Notes: generated by a model not told the origin, from the letters alone. Counted from the first letter of the stretch, positions 35,322-43,725 are shown. The stretch is 64,000 bases of DNA from Streptomyces halobius (GCF_023277745.1 NZ_CP086322.1:1798001-1862000), one strand, 5' to 3'. A program made the numbers and translations.

Positions 35322-36284
35322 CTATGAGTCGGCGTGGGGTCGGTCGGGCCATTCCCAGGACATACCGTGTACGCCCGCCGGGCACCTGACCGGCAGCATG
35401 TGCGCCGTGTGCAAGGCGTCCAGCGCTATTCGGCTGGTGCAGCGCTTTCCCGCGCCGATGTGTTCGCGGTAATAGCGGTGGCAGGTCAGCGGGAGAGCCG
35501 CCGGGTGGAAATAGACATGGAGCAGGTATTCACGCAGGTTCACTCGCATTCTGCGCTCATGGTGCATGGATATCTGCTGGCTTCGGCCGAGCAGGATGCC
35601 GTAGTCGATCAACGCGGTCTCATTCCTGGCGAGCTCCCGGCCGAACAGGATCTCCACCACGACGGTGCGCAGCTCCGGGTGGAAGCGCACGGTGCCGAGC
35701 CTGCCGCAGCGGGCGAACACGTCGATCGACTCCGCGGCGGCGTCGTCGATGCAGTGCACCGCGGTAAGCCGGCTCGCGCCGTCGCGCGTGGCGCGCACCA
35801 CCTGGTTCACGGAGTATTCACGTATGCACCGATGCTCGTCGAGGCGCAGGGTCTCTTTGACGACCACCGCGCTGACGTCCTCGTTGAACTGCGCGAACGC
35901 CTCGCCCAGCGCCTGCTCTTCGACCGAGTTCGCCCCGAAGACGCTCTGTGAGGCGGTCAGGTCCGGCGGCTCCGCCATGCCCCGGCCGCGGGGGCGGTGC
36001 GGGCCGAGCAGCGAACGCAGGGCGCCGTCGGGCAGTTCGAGGATGGTCTCCAGCGCGTCCACGGCACGGAGCGACTGGGCGCGTTCCGGCTGGCTGCGGC
36101 CACGCTGCCAGTAGCTGAGGGTGGCCAGGCTGATGCTGATGCCCTGGGCGTCCAGCCGTTCTCGCACCCGCTCCAGGCCGAGGCCGCGCTGCCGCAGAGC
36201 CTCGCGGAAGGCGTCCGCGAACGGGGATTCGGCGGTGGGGATGGTGTGGGCTCGGTCGCGGCGGGCGTGGGGAGTCTCGGCCAT
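35322..36284 (-). CDS. XRE-like helix-turn-helix regulator, possible regulator of the PKS operon
   Basis: The 320-residue protein has an N-terminal helix-turn-helix (FADAFREALRQRGLGLERVRERLDAQGISISLATLSYWQRGRSQPER, residues about 20-66). A C-terminal domain of about 230 residues has no family I can name (EDVSAVVVKETLRLDEHRCIREYSVNQVVRA; RMRVNLREYLLHVYFHPAALPL). The C-terminal part keeps repeated beta-strand-like segments and may bind a ligand. ATG 36284 has GGAG 6 bases before it. It converges on the glycosyltransferase gene with 29 bp between stops. Confidence 0.75.
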   Translation of the reverse strand: MAETPHARRDRAHTIPTAESPFADAFREALRQRGLGLERVRERLDAQGISISLATLSYWQRGRSQPERAQSLRAVDALETILELPDGALRSLLGPHRPRGRGMAEPPDLTASQSVFGANSVEEQALGEAFAQFNEDVSAVVVKETLRLDEHRCIREYSVNQVVRATRDGASRLTAVHCIDDAAAESIDVFARCGRLGTVRFHPELRTVVVEILFGRELARNETALIDYGILLGRSQQISMHHERRMRVNLREYLLHVYFHPAALPLTCHRYYREHIGAGKRCTSRIALDALHTAHMLPVRCPAGVHGMSWEWPDRPHADS

Positions 36285-36370
36285 GACGTCTCCGATGGTT
36301 CGCACGGTGCCGCGCATCGCCGCGTCGTGATGACGATGCGATGTCGCGGGACCCTTGCCAAACGACACGG

Positions 36371-36400
36371 GGGCCGCTCACCGTATCCGGTGAGCGGCCC
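36371..36400 (-). terminator. Hairpin terminator of the serine-protease gene
   Basis: GGGCCGCTCACCG pairs perfectly over 13 bp with CGGTGAGCGGCCC around the loop TATC. It lies 45 bp beyond the stop of the leftward protease gene and upstream of the XRE gene. Confidence 0.75.
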
Positions 36401-36444
36401 TTGTGTCCTGTGGGGCGGAGGTGAATCAGGTGAATCAGGGTGAA

Positions 36445-37641
36445 TCAGTTGGTGTTGAGCGTCAGCCCGTAGTGGGACAGAGCGTCGTCAAGCGGCTGGA
36501 AATATGAGGAACCGGACGAATTCACCCCGCCAGTGCACTGCTGCTTCTCGGGACCACCCGAGGTCATGCCCTGGGCCTGGTTGCCGGAGATATAGGCGCC
36601 GCCGCTGTCACCACCCTCGGTGCAGACCGACGAGCTGCCGAGACCGGTGACGACGGTATCGGGACCGTTCTTGTCGCCGTAGGTGACGGATACGTTGTAC
36701 GACTCGACCTTGCCGCAGGTCCACTGGGTGGTCCGGCCCGACTTGCACAGGTCAGCACCCGGGGCGGCCCGCTCGCTGCCGTTGACCGAGATCTCACCGG
36801 CGCTGCCCCATGTGCTGACCTTGGTCGTTATGGAGTCGTCGGAGTCCAGCTTGGCTATGCCCATGTCCACGCTGTCATTGCCCAGCGCGAAGCGGGTGTT
36901 CTCGCCCTTGGCGAAGCGCTCGCCGTTGTACTGCAGGTCGGGCAGGCCCTGGATGCAGTGGCCCGCGGTCACCAGGTACTGCGTGCCACTGGAGTCCTTC
37001 GCCCCGTAACCGACCGAGCAGACGCCGGGGCCGCCACCGATCGTCATCTGGCTGCCCGGGTCTATCGCGGCCTGCGTGGACAGGATCTCCTGGCCGCGCA
37101 CGACGCGAACCGCGTCACCGTGGGCCTCCGCCGCCTTGAGGAAGGCACGGGCCGCCGCACTCCTGTCGCTGTTGACCTCGACCGTGACGGTGTCGGAGGC
37201 AAGGTCGACCGACCAGGAGGAGATGCCGGTGGGTACCTGCTTGGCGGCCATGGCGTCGAGCTCGGTCTTGATGCGGTCCAGGGCGGACTGGCCGCGCTCG
37301 GGCACCCGCGCGTTCAGACCCGCGTCCTCGATCGTGGCGGCGGTCTTGGCGTCGGGCGCGTTAACCGTCAACGCTCCCTTGCTGTTGAAGAAGGCGCCCT
37401 CCGTCTTGGTTCCGTCCTTGTTCAGCCCGGCGAGCGCGCTCTGCTGCTGCGCCTGCCGGTCCAGTCGCTCGACAGCCGCCTTCTCGCTCACGTCAAGCGA
37501 CTTGGCCAGGGCCTTGACCATCTGCGGCTCGTAGCGCGGGGACTCGGGGGGCGGGGTTCCCGCCTGTGCGCCGGTGGCAACGGAAACCGAAAGCAGGGCG
37601 CCGGCAGTGACGGCAAGGAAATACTTGCGAGAATCTTTCAC
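36445..37641 (-). CDS. Secreted streptogrisin-type S1 serine protease with propeptide
   Basis: The 398-residue preproenzyme has a Sec signal peptide (KDSRKYFLAVTAG then LLSVSVATGAQA|G, cleavage near residue 28). An alpha-lytic-protease-type propeptide (about 30-195) precedes the mature S1 domain from about 200. The triad is visible: His in VTAGHC, Asp in SVDMGIAKL, Ser in GGDSGGAY. Six cysteines form the usual three disulfides of streptogrisins. Start GTG 37641 has GGAAGGAACCAC upstream and gives a proper signal peptide. It would be an extracellular protease of a developing or starving mycelium. It is monocistronic with its own terminator. Confidence 0.92.
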   Translation of the reverse strand: MKDSRKYFLAVTAGALLSVSVATGAQAGTPPPESPRYEPQMVKALAKSLDVSEKAAVERLDRQAQQQSALAGLNKDGTKTEGAFFNSKGALTVNAPDAKTAATIEDAGLNARVPERGQSALDRIKTELDAMAAKQVPTGISSWSVDLASDTVTVEVNSDRSAAARAFLKAAEAHGDAVRVVRGQEILSTQAAIDPGSQMTIGGGPGVCSVGYGAKDSSGTQYLVTAGHCIQGLPDLQYNGERFAKGENTRFALGNDSVDMGIAKLDSDDSITTKVSTWGSAGEISVNGSERAAPGADLCKSGRTTQWTCGKVESYNVSVTYGDKNGPDTVVTGLGSSSVCTEGGDSGGAYISGNQAQGMTSGGPEKQQCTGGVNSSGSSYFQPLDDALSHYGLTLNTN

Positions 37642-37995
37642 GTGGTTCCTTCCAGTCGCAGAACAAGCGCCACAAGTGGGGGATAGGGAAACACACTGAA
37701 AGTCCAAGGGCTTCAACGCATTTCACAGAAACAGGCGCCTGTCTGGCGGCGCGGATTGGGGGTCCGATCGCCGCGGGCCAAACCTTGTCTTAGCCGTCAT
37801 CTTCGAGACAAGGTTCTTTCCCGGCTGTTTTTTCAACAGAGTTGCGAAAAACTGTGAATTCGTGACCGTCCGCGCAAAAGGGGATGCATGCCGTGACGAA
37901 CTGCGCCAGTTCTCCGCGCAGTTGGCATGGCATCGCCCACCCGCTCCCTCCTCAGGGGCGGGTGGGCGGAAGAAGCACCCGGGGCGGCGTCGACC
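37642..37995. other. Intergenic region: protease promoter and phosphatase hairpin
   Basis: No gene is seen. The part next to 37642 is the leftward promoter of the protease, with a locally AT-rich stretch (37680-37860). A perfect 11-bp stem CGCCCACCCGC / GCGGGTGGGCG (37934-37944 and 37958-37968) lies 28 bp beyond the phosphatase stop and is its probable terminator. Confidence 0.6.
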
Positions 37996-39552
37996 TCAGT
38001 CCCGCCGGTACTGCGCCGGGGAGCCCTTCGTCGCCGAGTCCTCGTAAGAGCCGGACTTCCCCCGGTCGACGTGGAACGTCGTGAGCGTGGACACCGGCGA
38101 GTCCGGATCACGGCGGTCCGCGATCACTCTCATGTATGTGCTCCAGCGCTCCGGCGTGACCTCGTACACGTCGTAGCCGTAGCGGTTGCCCTCGAAGTAC
38201 TTCAGATGCGGGTTGGCCTTGCCCATCAGGGGGCCGTTGGCCTTGTTCCAGTCGGGGTCGTACGCGCTGGAGGTGACCGAGTGGGCGGTGAATTCGGTGC
38301 CGATCACCGGTGTGGAGGTGTCGTCGAAGTCCGGCCGGATGTCGTCCACGAACGCCGAGTGCCAGTCGCCGGTGATGACGACCAGGTCCTCCAGGCCGCT
38401 GCTGTGGACATGGCTCAGCACCTCCTTGCGCTCGGCGAGGAAGCCGTCCCACTGGTCGGTGAACATATAGCCGCCGCCCGGCTTGCCGCGCAGCTGGCTG
38501 AGCATGATCGAGTTGGCCCAGCAGTGCCAGGCGTCCGGGGCCCGGTCGATGCCCTGTTTGAGCCACGACTTCTGCTCGGCGCCGAGGATGGTCCCGTCGG
38601 ACAGGTTCTGTGCGGAGCGGTAGGAGCGCAGATCGAGGACGGTCAGCTCCAGCAGGTCGCCCCAGCGGCGGCTGCGGTGGATCACCGGGTCGGGCAGCGC
38701 GGCGTCGCCGCCGCCGTCGCGGTGGGGCATGTGCTCGTACCAGGCCTGGTACGCGGCCGCGCGCCGCTGCAGGAAGGGGGCGCCGCCGCCCGTACCGCTG
38801 TAGTCGTTCGAGACCTCGTGGTCGTCCCAGGTCAGGAACCAGGGGTGGACGGCGTGGGCTTCGCGCAGCGAGGGGTCGCCCTTGTAGAGGGCGTGCCGTT
38901 TGCGGTAGTCGGCGAGCGTGAACGGGTCGGGACCGTTGTGGTCGCGGACGGCATCGCCGCCGGAGGGCCCGCCCTCGTAGGTGTAATCGCCGAGGTGGAC
39001 GACGAAATCGAGGTTCTCGCGGGCGATGCCCCGGTGGGCCGCGTAGTAACCGGACGGGAAGTGCTGGCAGTTGGCGGAGGCGAAGCGGACCTTGGATACG
39101 CTGCCGACCGGGGCGGTCTTCGTACGGCCGGTCCGGCTGGTCTTGCCGAGGGCCTTGAACGCGTACCAGTAGTGGCGGCCGGCGCGCAGTCCACCGACCG
39201 GTATGTGCACGCTGTGGCCGAGCGTGGCCGAGGCCGCAACTGTGCCCCGCGCCACGACCCGTGTGAGCGCGCTGTCCTCGGCGACGGTCCACTCGACCTC
39301 GACGATCTCGGGCAGCGGCTGCTCGGCGGCGAACGGCTCGGGCGCGAGCCGGGTCCACAGCACGACGCTGCTCGGCTGGGGATCGCCGCTGGCGACGCCG
39401 AGGGTGAAGGGCGCGGGGTCGTATGTGGCGCCCAGCGCCTCGGCGGCTTCCCGCGCCTGTGCCGGCGAGAGCCCGGCGCTGAGCGGCCAGGCGAGGTTGA
39501 GGGCACCCGCGGCGGCCGCGGCCTTGAGCATGTCACGGCGGTTCAGCTTCAC
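37996..39552 (-). CDS. phoD: PhoD-like alkaline phosphatase/phosphodiesterase, Tat-exported
   Basis: The 518-residue enzyme starts with a Tat signal (NRRDMLKAAAAAGALNLAWP; cleavage near AQA|R). A fibronectin-like N-domain (FTLGVASGDPQPSSVVLWTRL) precedes the PhoD metallo-phosphoesterase core: FASANCQ, VHLGDYTYE, TWDDHEVSNDY and VVITGDWHS, the Ca/Fe ligands of PhoD. It would release phosphate from extracellular organic phosphate. The GTG start overlaps the stop of the upstream small gene (GTGA). A PHO-box-like element lies before the operon, fitting phosphate control. Confidence 0.93.
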   Translation of the reverse strand: MKLNRRDMLKAAAAAGALNLAWPLSAGLSPAQAREAAEALGATYDPAPFTLGVASGDPQPSSVVLWTRLAPEPFAAEQPLPEIVEVEWTVAEDSALTRVVARGTVAASATLGHSVHIPVGGLRAGRHYWYAFKALGKTSRTGRTKTAPVGSVSKVRFASANCQHFPSGYYAAHRGIARENLDFVVHLGDYTYEGGPSGGDAVRDHNGPDPFTLADYRKRHALYKGDPSLREAHAVHPWFLTWDDHEVSNDYSGTGGGAPFLQRRAAAYQAWYEHMPHRDGGGDAALPDPVIHRSRRWGDLLELTVLDLRSYRSAQNLSDGTILGAEQKSWLKQGIDRAPDAWHCWANSIMLSQLRGKPGGGYMFTDQWDGFLAERKEVLSHVHSSGLEDLVVITGDWHSAFVDDIRPDFDDTSTPVIGTEFTAHSVTSSAYDPDWNKANGPLMGKANPHLKYFEGNRYGYDVYEVTPERWSTYMRVIADRRDPDSPVSTLTTFHVDRGKSGSYEDSATKGSPAQYRRD

Positions 39553-40139
39553 GACGACCGGCCTCCGGCAGCGGTGGTGGGGGTGAGCGTCAGGGAGATC
39601 GCGTCGGCGTAGCCGTCGTTGGAGGTGCCGCTTCCGGTGCGGGTGAAGACGAGCAGCAGGCGGGCGCTTCGGGCCCCGGGCGGCACGGCGGCCGTGGCCT
39701 TGCGCTCGACCAGCGCGGTACGGCTGCCCCGCTCGGTGGCGGCGACCGGGCCGAGCACGGCGAGTGCGAGCGGCGTGCCCTTGGCGTCGCGGAACTCGAC
39801 GGACAGCCGGGCCCCGTCCTCCTGAGTGGCGTAACCGCCGAGCCAGGCGGCGAGGGTGAAGCGCACCTTCCCGGCATCGACGGCGGTGCGGCCGCTGGTT
39901 CCGTCGGCGGACAGGACGATGTCCTGGATCAGGGCGGTACGGGGCGAATTGCCGCCGGAGAAGAAACGGCTGCCGCGCTGGGCCGGGCCGGGGTCACCGG
40001 TGGTGGGGTAACCGCCGCCGAACGCATAGCCGATGAGGGCCGGCGCTCCCTGGGTGATCCGCCACCCGGTGACGGACCCCACCGGCTCGGGTGTCCCTCC
40101 CGGTCCGCTCTCGGCGTCTCCGTTGACGACCAGATTCAT
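39549..40139 (-). CDS. Jelly-roll-like protein of unknown function coupled to phoD
   Basis: The 196-residue protein begins MNLVVNGDAESGPGG and has GWRITQGAPALIGY, QDIVLSADG, FTLAAWLGGYATQEDGARLSVEFRD and a C-terminal LLLVFTRTGSGTSNDGYADAISL. This pattern resembles carbohydrate-binding-module-like beta sandwiches (N-G-D-A/F-E opening). There is no signal peptide, which is odd for such a fold next to an exported enzyme; hitch-hiking on the Tat-exported PhoD is possible. ATG 40139 has GGAGG 7 bases upstream. First gene of the phoD operon. Confidence 0.8.
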   Translation of the reverse strand: MNLVVNGDAESGPGGTPEPVGSVTGWRITQGAPALIGYAFGGGYPTTGDPGPAQRGSRFFSGGNSPRTALIQDIVLSADGTSGRTAVDAGKVRFTLAAWLGGYATQEDGARLSVEFRDAKGTPLALAVLGPVAATERGSRTALVERKATAAVPPGARSARLLLVFTRTGSGTSNDGYADAISLTLTPTTAAGGRSS

Positions 40140-40198
40140 ATGCGCGCCTCCATGTGGGGGGTGACGCGTGCGCGTCACGCGCCCCGCATCCCACCAGG

Positions 40199-40231
40199 GG
40201 CACATGAACTCGCGCAAGACGCCCACTGAAC
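40199..40231 (-). promoter_or_regulatory. PHO-box-like element (three 11-bp direct repeat units)
   Basis: On the minus strand three consecutive 11-base units read GTTCAGTGGGC, GTCTTGCGCGA, GTTCATGTGCC. Streptomyces PhoP binds 11-bp direct repeats with consensus GTTCACC in the first seven bases; units 1 and 3 match 5 of 7 and the middle unit is weaker. It lies 60 bp upstream of the phoD operon start. Confidence 0.6.
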
Positions 40232-40536
40232 GTTGATCTCACCCGCCGAGCCGCTCCGCGCCAAACCCGGCCCGCACCACCGGTCGCTTCCGGCCGCGCC
40301 CTCAGTGGTGACCGCTATGGGGCAGACGCTGGGGCAGCATCCCGCCTGAGCGACGGCCGCGTCAGCGCGGCGCCCGGCGGTCAAGGTATTGGACGAGACC
40401 GGTCAGGCCCCGCTGGGTACACCGGAGCCGCCGCCCAAGGGCAGGTAGAGGGACGGCGGATGTTCGGAGGCTCGTCACCATAGCCGCCCATATATCGGCA
40501 ACCGTCTGTGTTCCTGCCTCCGGAAAGGAACACCAG
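40232..40536. other. Gene-free interval between the phoD operon and the pstS remnant
   Basis: No supported gene was found. The right end contains GGAAAGGAAC, the ribosome site of the pstS remnant. Confidence 0.5.
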
Positions 40537-40740
40537 ATGCAGCGTCAACGGGCGAGCCGCAGAATCCTGTTGGGCACGAGCGCGGCAGCGACAGAAGGTG
40601 CCGTACTCTCCGCATGCGCAGGCCAAGCTCGCCGCGTCCGTTCCACCGCCCAGCAGAACGCGTTGAAGTACTGGATGAAGCAGTACCAACAGGCGTGCCC
40701 CGGAGTGCAGGTCCGCTACTTGTCCACTGGCTCCGGTGCT
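40537..40740 (+). pseudogene. Truncated phosphate-binding lipoprotein (PstS-like) remnant
   Basis: An ATG with a good ribosome site starts MQRQRASRRILLGTSAAATE, followed by a lipobox VLSAC|A. After an apparent internal deletion comes STAQQNALKYWMKQYQQACPGVQVRYLSTGSGA, which matches the phosphate-site region of PstS proteins (S-S/T-A-Q-x-N-A, TGSGA). From about 40740 the frame runs into the antisense of the arsenite-efflux gene. About 80 percent of the gene is missing. It overlaps the 3' end of the acr3 gene, suggesting that the arsenic island cut it. Confidence 0.6.
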
Positions 40741-41843
40741 GAACCGAGCTGCGCGGCCGTGAACTTCTTGCGCCAGGCCAGGGACACATACACCAGCGCG
40801 ACCAGGACGGGGACCTCGATCAGCGGCCCGACGACTCCGGAGAGGGCCTGGCCGCTGGTCACACCGAAGGTGGCGATGGCGACGGCGATGGCGAGCTCGA
40901 AGTTGTTACCGGCGGCCGTGAAGGCCAGGGTCGCGGTCCTGTCGTACGCGAGACCGATGACCTTTCCGAGGGCGAAGGTGCCGAACCACATGATGGCGAA
41001 GTAGGCCAGCAGCGGCAGCGCGATCCGGGCGACGTCCAGAGGCTGCGAGGTGATCGTCTTCCCCTGGAGGGCGAAGAGGATGACGATGGTGAACAGCAGG
41101 CCGTAGAGGGCGAACGGGCCGATCTTCGGCAGGAAGTGGGACTCGTACGTCTCCCGGCCCAGCTTCTTCTCGCCCAAGCGGCGGGTCAGGAAACCGGCCA
41201 GTAGCGGAATGCCCAGGAAGATAACGACGTTGAGGGCGATCTTCCACATCGAGATGTCGAGCTGCTCGCCGTCGCCGAGGCCGAGCCAGCCGGGCAGCAG
41301 GTCCAGGTAGAACCAGCCGAGCAGGCCGAAGGCCAGGACCTGGAAGGCCGAGTTCAGAGCGACCAGGACGGCGGCGGCTTCGCGGTCACCGCAGGCCAGG
41401 TCGTTCCAGATGATCACCATGGCGATACAGCGGGCCAGGCCGACGATGATCAGGCCGGTGCGGTACTCGGGCAGGTCCGGCAGGAAGATCCACGCCAGCG
41501 CGAACATCACCGCCGGGCCGAGCACCCAGTTGATGACCAGCGAGGAGACCATCAGCCTGCGGTCGCCGGTGACGGCGTCGAGCTTGTCGTAGCGGACCTT
41601 GGCCAGCACCGGATACATCATGATCAGCAGGCCGACGGCGATCGGCAGGGAGATCCCGCCGATCTCGACCTGGGCGAGGGCGTCGTTCAGGCCGGGGATC
41701 AGGCGTCCGAGCCCAAGGCCGAGCCCCATGGCGATCAGGATCCAGACGGCCAGGAAACGGTCCAGCGTCGACAGCTTGGCGACGACCCCGGGCTCGGGCT
41801 CCGGGGTCGTCTTCGTGGTCGTGGACGGTTCGGTGCTGGTCAC
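40716..41843 (-). CDS. acr3: ACR3-family arsenite efflux permease
   Basis: The 375-residue, ten-helix protein has ACR3 signatures: VGLLIMMYPVLAKVRYDKL, INWVLGPAVMFALAWIFL, GLIIVGLARCIAMVIIWNDLACGD (with the conserved transport Cys of TM4), and NNFELAIAVAIATFGVTSGQALSGVVGPLIEVPVLVAL. It expels As(OH)3 or antimonite by proton antiport. GTG 41843 overlaps the end of the arsR gene and has AGAGGG upstream. Its stop lies inside the pstS remnant. Confidence 0.95.
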   Translation of the reverse strand: MTSTEPSTTTKTTPEPEPGVVAKLSTLDRFLAVWILIAMGLGLGLGRLIPGLNDALAQVEIGGISLPIAVGLLIMMYPVLAKVRYDKLDAVTGDRRLMVSSLVINWVLGPAVMFALAWIFLPDLPEYRTGLIIVGLARCIAMVIIWNDLACGDREAAAVLVALNSAFQVLAFGLLGWFYLDLLPGWLGLGDGEQLDISMWKIALNVVIFLGIPLLAGFLTRRLGEKKLGRETYESHFLPKIGPFALYGLLFTIVILFALQGKTITSQPLDVARIALPLLAYFAIMWFGTFALGKVIGLAYDRTATLAFTAAGNNFELAIAVAIATFGVTSGQALSGVVGPLIEVPVLVALVYVSLAWRKKFTAAQLGSAPEPVDK

Positions 41844-42154
41844 GGACAGGCCCTCTTCTTGTTGGCGGCGTCGGCGGCACGGGCGGCAGCGGCGAGGGCC
41901 GAGAAGGAGCCCGCCACGGCCTCGATGACGTCGGGGCGCAGCTTGTAGTACGTGTAGCGGCCGCACGGCTCGGTCTCCACCACGCCGGCCTCACGCAGGA
42001 CGCGAAGGTGGTTGGAGAGGTTCGTCTGTCTCGCGCCGGTCTCCTCGACCAGGTGGGTGGTGCAGAGGGTCTCGTGGGCGAGCAGGGACACGATCTGGAG
42101 CCTGAGGGGGTCCGCGAGAACCCGGATCAGGTCAGTGTCGACTGACGTCATCAT
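41840..42154 (-). CDS. arsR: ArsR-family arsenite-responsive repressor
   Basis: The 104-residue winged-helix repressor has RVLADPLRLQIVSLLAHETLCTTHLVEETGARQTNLSNHLRVLREAGVVETEPCGRYTYYKL. The classical ELCVCDL metal site is replaced by ETLCTTHL, so only one Cys stays in the DNA-recognition region; other cysteines are in EPCGRY and the C-terminal RACP. A different As(III) site, as in Corynebacterium ArsR, is likely. It is first in the arsR-acr3 operon, with an inverted repeat just upstream. Two ATG codons (42154 and 42151) are equally possible. Confidence 0.92.
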   Translation of the reverse strand: MMTSVDTDLIRVLADPLRLQIVSLLAHETLCTTHLVEETGARQTNLSNHLRVLREAGVVETEPCGRYTYYKLRPDVIEAVAGSFSALAAAARAADAANKKRACP

Positions 42155-42156
42155 GG

Positions 42157-42176
42157 ACTGATACTCTCACATCAGT
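42157..42176. promoter_or_regulatory. Candidate ArsR operator (ACTGAT-n8-ATCAGT)
   Basis: An inverted repeat ACTGAT / ATCAGT separated by 8 bp stands directly before the arsR start, between the divergent arsR-acr3 and arsC transcripts. ArsR proteins bind such spaced inverted repeats. The match is by shape and position only. Confidence 0.55.
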
Positions 42177-42230
42177 GGCGGCTGACGCCACCAGGTGCTG
42201 ATGTCACTCGCACCTGATGCCGTCGCCCGG

Positions 42231-42291
42231 TTTCGTCGCCTGATTTCGTCATGAGACACCCGATTTCGTCGCCTGATTCCGTCGTGAGACA
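42231..42291. repeat. 28-bp direct repeat upstream of arsC
   Basis: Copies at 42231-42258 and 42264-42291 agree at 26 of 28 bases (each begins TTTCGTCGCCTGATT and ends TGAGACA) with a 33-bp period. The second copy ends 12 bp before the arsC ATG, so the repeat covers its leader. Confidence 0.8.
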
Positions 42292-42303
42292 AGAGAGACC
42301 CTG

Positions 42304-42717
42304 ATGTCCGAGAAGCCTTCTGTGCTGTTCGTCTGCGTCCACAACGCCGGCCGGTCCCAGATGGCCGCCGCGTGGCTGTCCCACCTCGCGGGCGACCGCG
42401 TCGAGGTCCGCTCCGCCGGCTCGGCCCCCGCCGACACGGTCAATCCCGCGGTTGTCGAGGCGATGCGCGAGGTCGGCATCGACATCGCGGCGCAGACGCC
42501 CAAGATCCTGACCGTCGACGCGGTCAAGGCGTCGGATGTCTGCATCACCATGGGGTGCGGCGACGCCTGCCCGGTCTTCCCCGGCAAGCGCTACCTCGAC
42601 TGGAAGCTCGAAGACCCGGCAGGTCAGGGCGTCGACGCCGTACGCCCCATCCGCGACGAGATCAAGACCCGCATCGAGGCGCTGATCGCCGAGATCGCCC
42701 CGGAAGCAGCCAAGTGA
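42304..42717 (+). CDS. arsC: Arsenate reductase, low-molecular-weight phosphatase type
   Basis: The 137-residue enzyme has the P-loop VCVHNAGRSQM with catalytic Cys near residue 11, a second Cys pair in MGCGDACPVFPGKRYLDWKL and the Asp acid loop DWKLEDP. Actinobacterial relatives reduce arsenate with thioredoxin or mycothiol, and the decayed thioredoxin-reductase gene directly downstream fits the thioredoxin route. ATG 42304 has AAGAGAG upstream. It is divergent from arsR-acr3. Confidence 0.94.
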   Translation: MSEKPSVLFVCVHNAGRSQMAAAWLSHLAGDRVEVRSAGSAPADTVNPAVVEAMREVGIDIAAQTPKILTVDAVKASDVCITMGCGDACPVFPGKRYLDWKLEDPAGQGVDAVRPIRDEIKTRIEALIAEIAPEAAK

Positions 42718-42725
42718 CCACCGAG

Positions 42726-43290
42726 ATGACCAGCGCCGACGCCGACATCCGCAACGCCATCGTCATCGTCATCGGCTGACCATCGAGGTCGGGAACTTCC
42801 CCGGCTTCGCCGAGGGCATCCAGGGCCCGGACCTCATGGACGGCATGCGCGCCCAGGCCGTCATCGTCGCGACCGGCTTCGGATACCGCAGGCTCGGCCC
42901 GTCCGACGAGGAAGCGGACGGCGAGCTCGCGGGCCTCGTCCTGCGCGACGCCCTCACCGGCGCCATTCGCGAACTGGTCGCCACCGGCCTGTTCATCGCC
43001 ATCGGCACGACCCGCGCACCGAACTGTTCAACGGCCGACCGGAGTTGGACGACGAGGGCTGCCTCAAGGTCGAAGCGCCCTCGACGCGCACGAACATCGC
43101 CGGCGTCTCCGTCGGCCTCTTCGCCGCCGGTGACGTCGTCGACCACACCTGCCGCAGGCCATCACCGCCGCCGACACCGGATGCGCAGCCGCCCTGGACG
43201 CCGAACGCTACCTCGCCGCCCTCTCCGACGGCGAGAACAGCGAGAACACCGCCGAGCCGGAGAAGGTCACAACGGCGGTCCGACCCAACT
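42726..43290 (+). pseudogene. Decayed thioredoxin reductase gene (arsT/trxB-like)
   Basis: Short matches to thioredoxin reductase occur in order but in different frames: MTSADADIRNAIVIVIG (42726, stop soon after), EVGNFPGFAEGIQGPDLMDGMRAQA, VIVATGFGYRRLG, LVATGLFIAIG, ELDDEGCLKVEAPSTRTNIAGV then FAAGDVVDHT, and AADTGCAAALDAERYLAALSDGE. The NADPH domain and redox CxxC are deleted and at least four frame or deletion lesions exist. In Streptomyces arsenic islands a trxB-like gene follows arsC, so this was the island's own reductase. The 8-bp gap after arsC indicates a former operon. Confidence 0.8.
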
Positions 43291-43353
43291 ACGGCAGAAG
43301 GCCGCCATGTTCGGCAACGGGCCGCCGGTCCGGTGTGGGCGTAGGGTCGGGAG

Positions 43354-43363
43354 CCGATATCGG
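43354..43363. promoter_or_regulatory. CCGATATCGG palindrome upstream of padR (copy 1)
   Basis: A perfect 10-bp palindrome lies 18 bp before the PadR start. The same sequence occurs upstream of the APC transporter at 45656-45665. Joint control by the PadR protein is inferred. Confidence 0.5.
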
Positions 43364-43380
43364 TTTCGTCACTGCCGGAG

Positions 43381-43695
43381 GTGGACGGAGTGCGGGAGTT
43401 CCAGCGGGGTGCGGTGCGACTGCACATCCTGCACCACGCGGCCAAGGACGAGATCCACGGCGCGTGGATGACCGGGGAACTGGCCCGCCACGGCTACCGG
43501 ATCAGTCCCGGCACGCTGTATCCGACGCTGCACCGGCTGGAGGCCGACGGGCTGCTGACCTCCGAACAGCGTGTCGTCGACGGCCGGGCCCGGCGGGTCT
43601 ACCGCGCCACGAAGGCCGGGAAGATGGCCCTGGCCCAGGACCGCAAGGCCCTGGCGGAGCTGGCCCGCGAAGTCCTCGGCGACGCCGCGCCGTAG
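43381..43695 (+). CDS. PadR-family transcriptional regulator
   Basis: The 104-residue protein has a PadR winged helix: GAVRLHILHHAAKDEIHGAWMTGELARHGYRISPGTLYPTLHRLEADGLLTSEQRVVDGRARRVYRATKAG. It is short and lacks the long C-terminal dimerisation helix of classical PadR (subfamily 2 type). A GTG at 43381 or 43390 may be the start. It converges on the DoxX gene with 30 bp between stops. A palindrome in its promoter recurs before the APC transporter. Confidence 0.88.
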   Translation: MDGVREFQRGAVRLHILHHAAKDEIHGAWMTGELARHGYRISPGTLYPTLHRLEADGLLTSEQRVVDGRARRVYRATKAGKMALAQDRKALAELAREVLGDAAP

Positions 43696-43725
43696 AAGCC
43701 CGTGCCGTGGAAGCCGCGCCGGCAG

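Noticed and set aside
42719..43500. Intact FAD enzyme downstream of arsC
   Set aside because: Frames break several times and the NADPH/CxxC domain is missing, so it was called a pseudogene.
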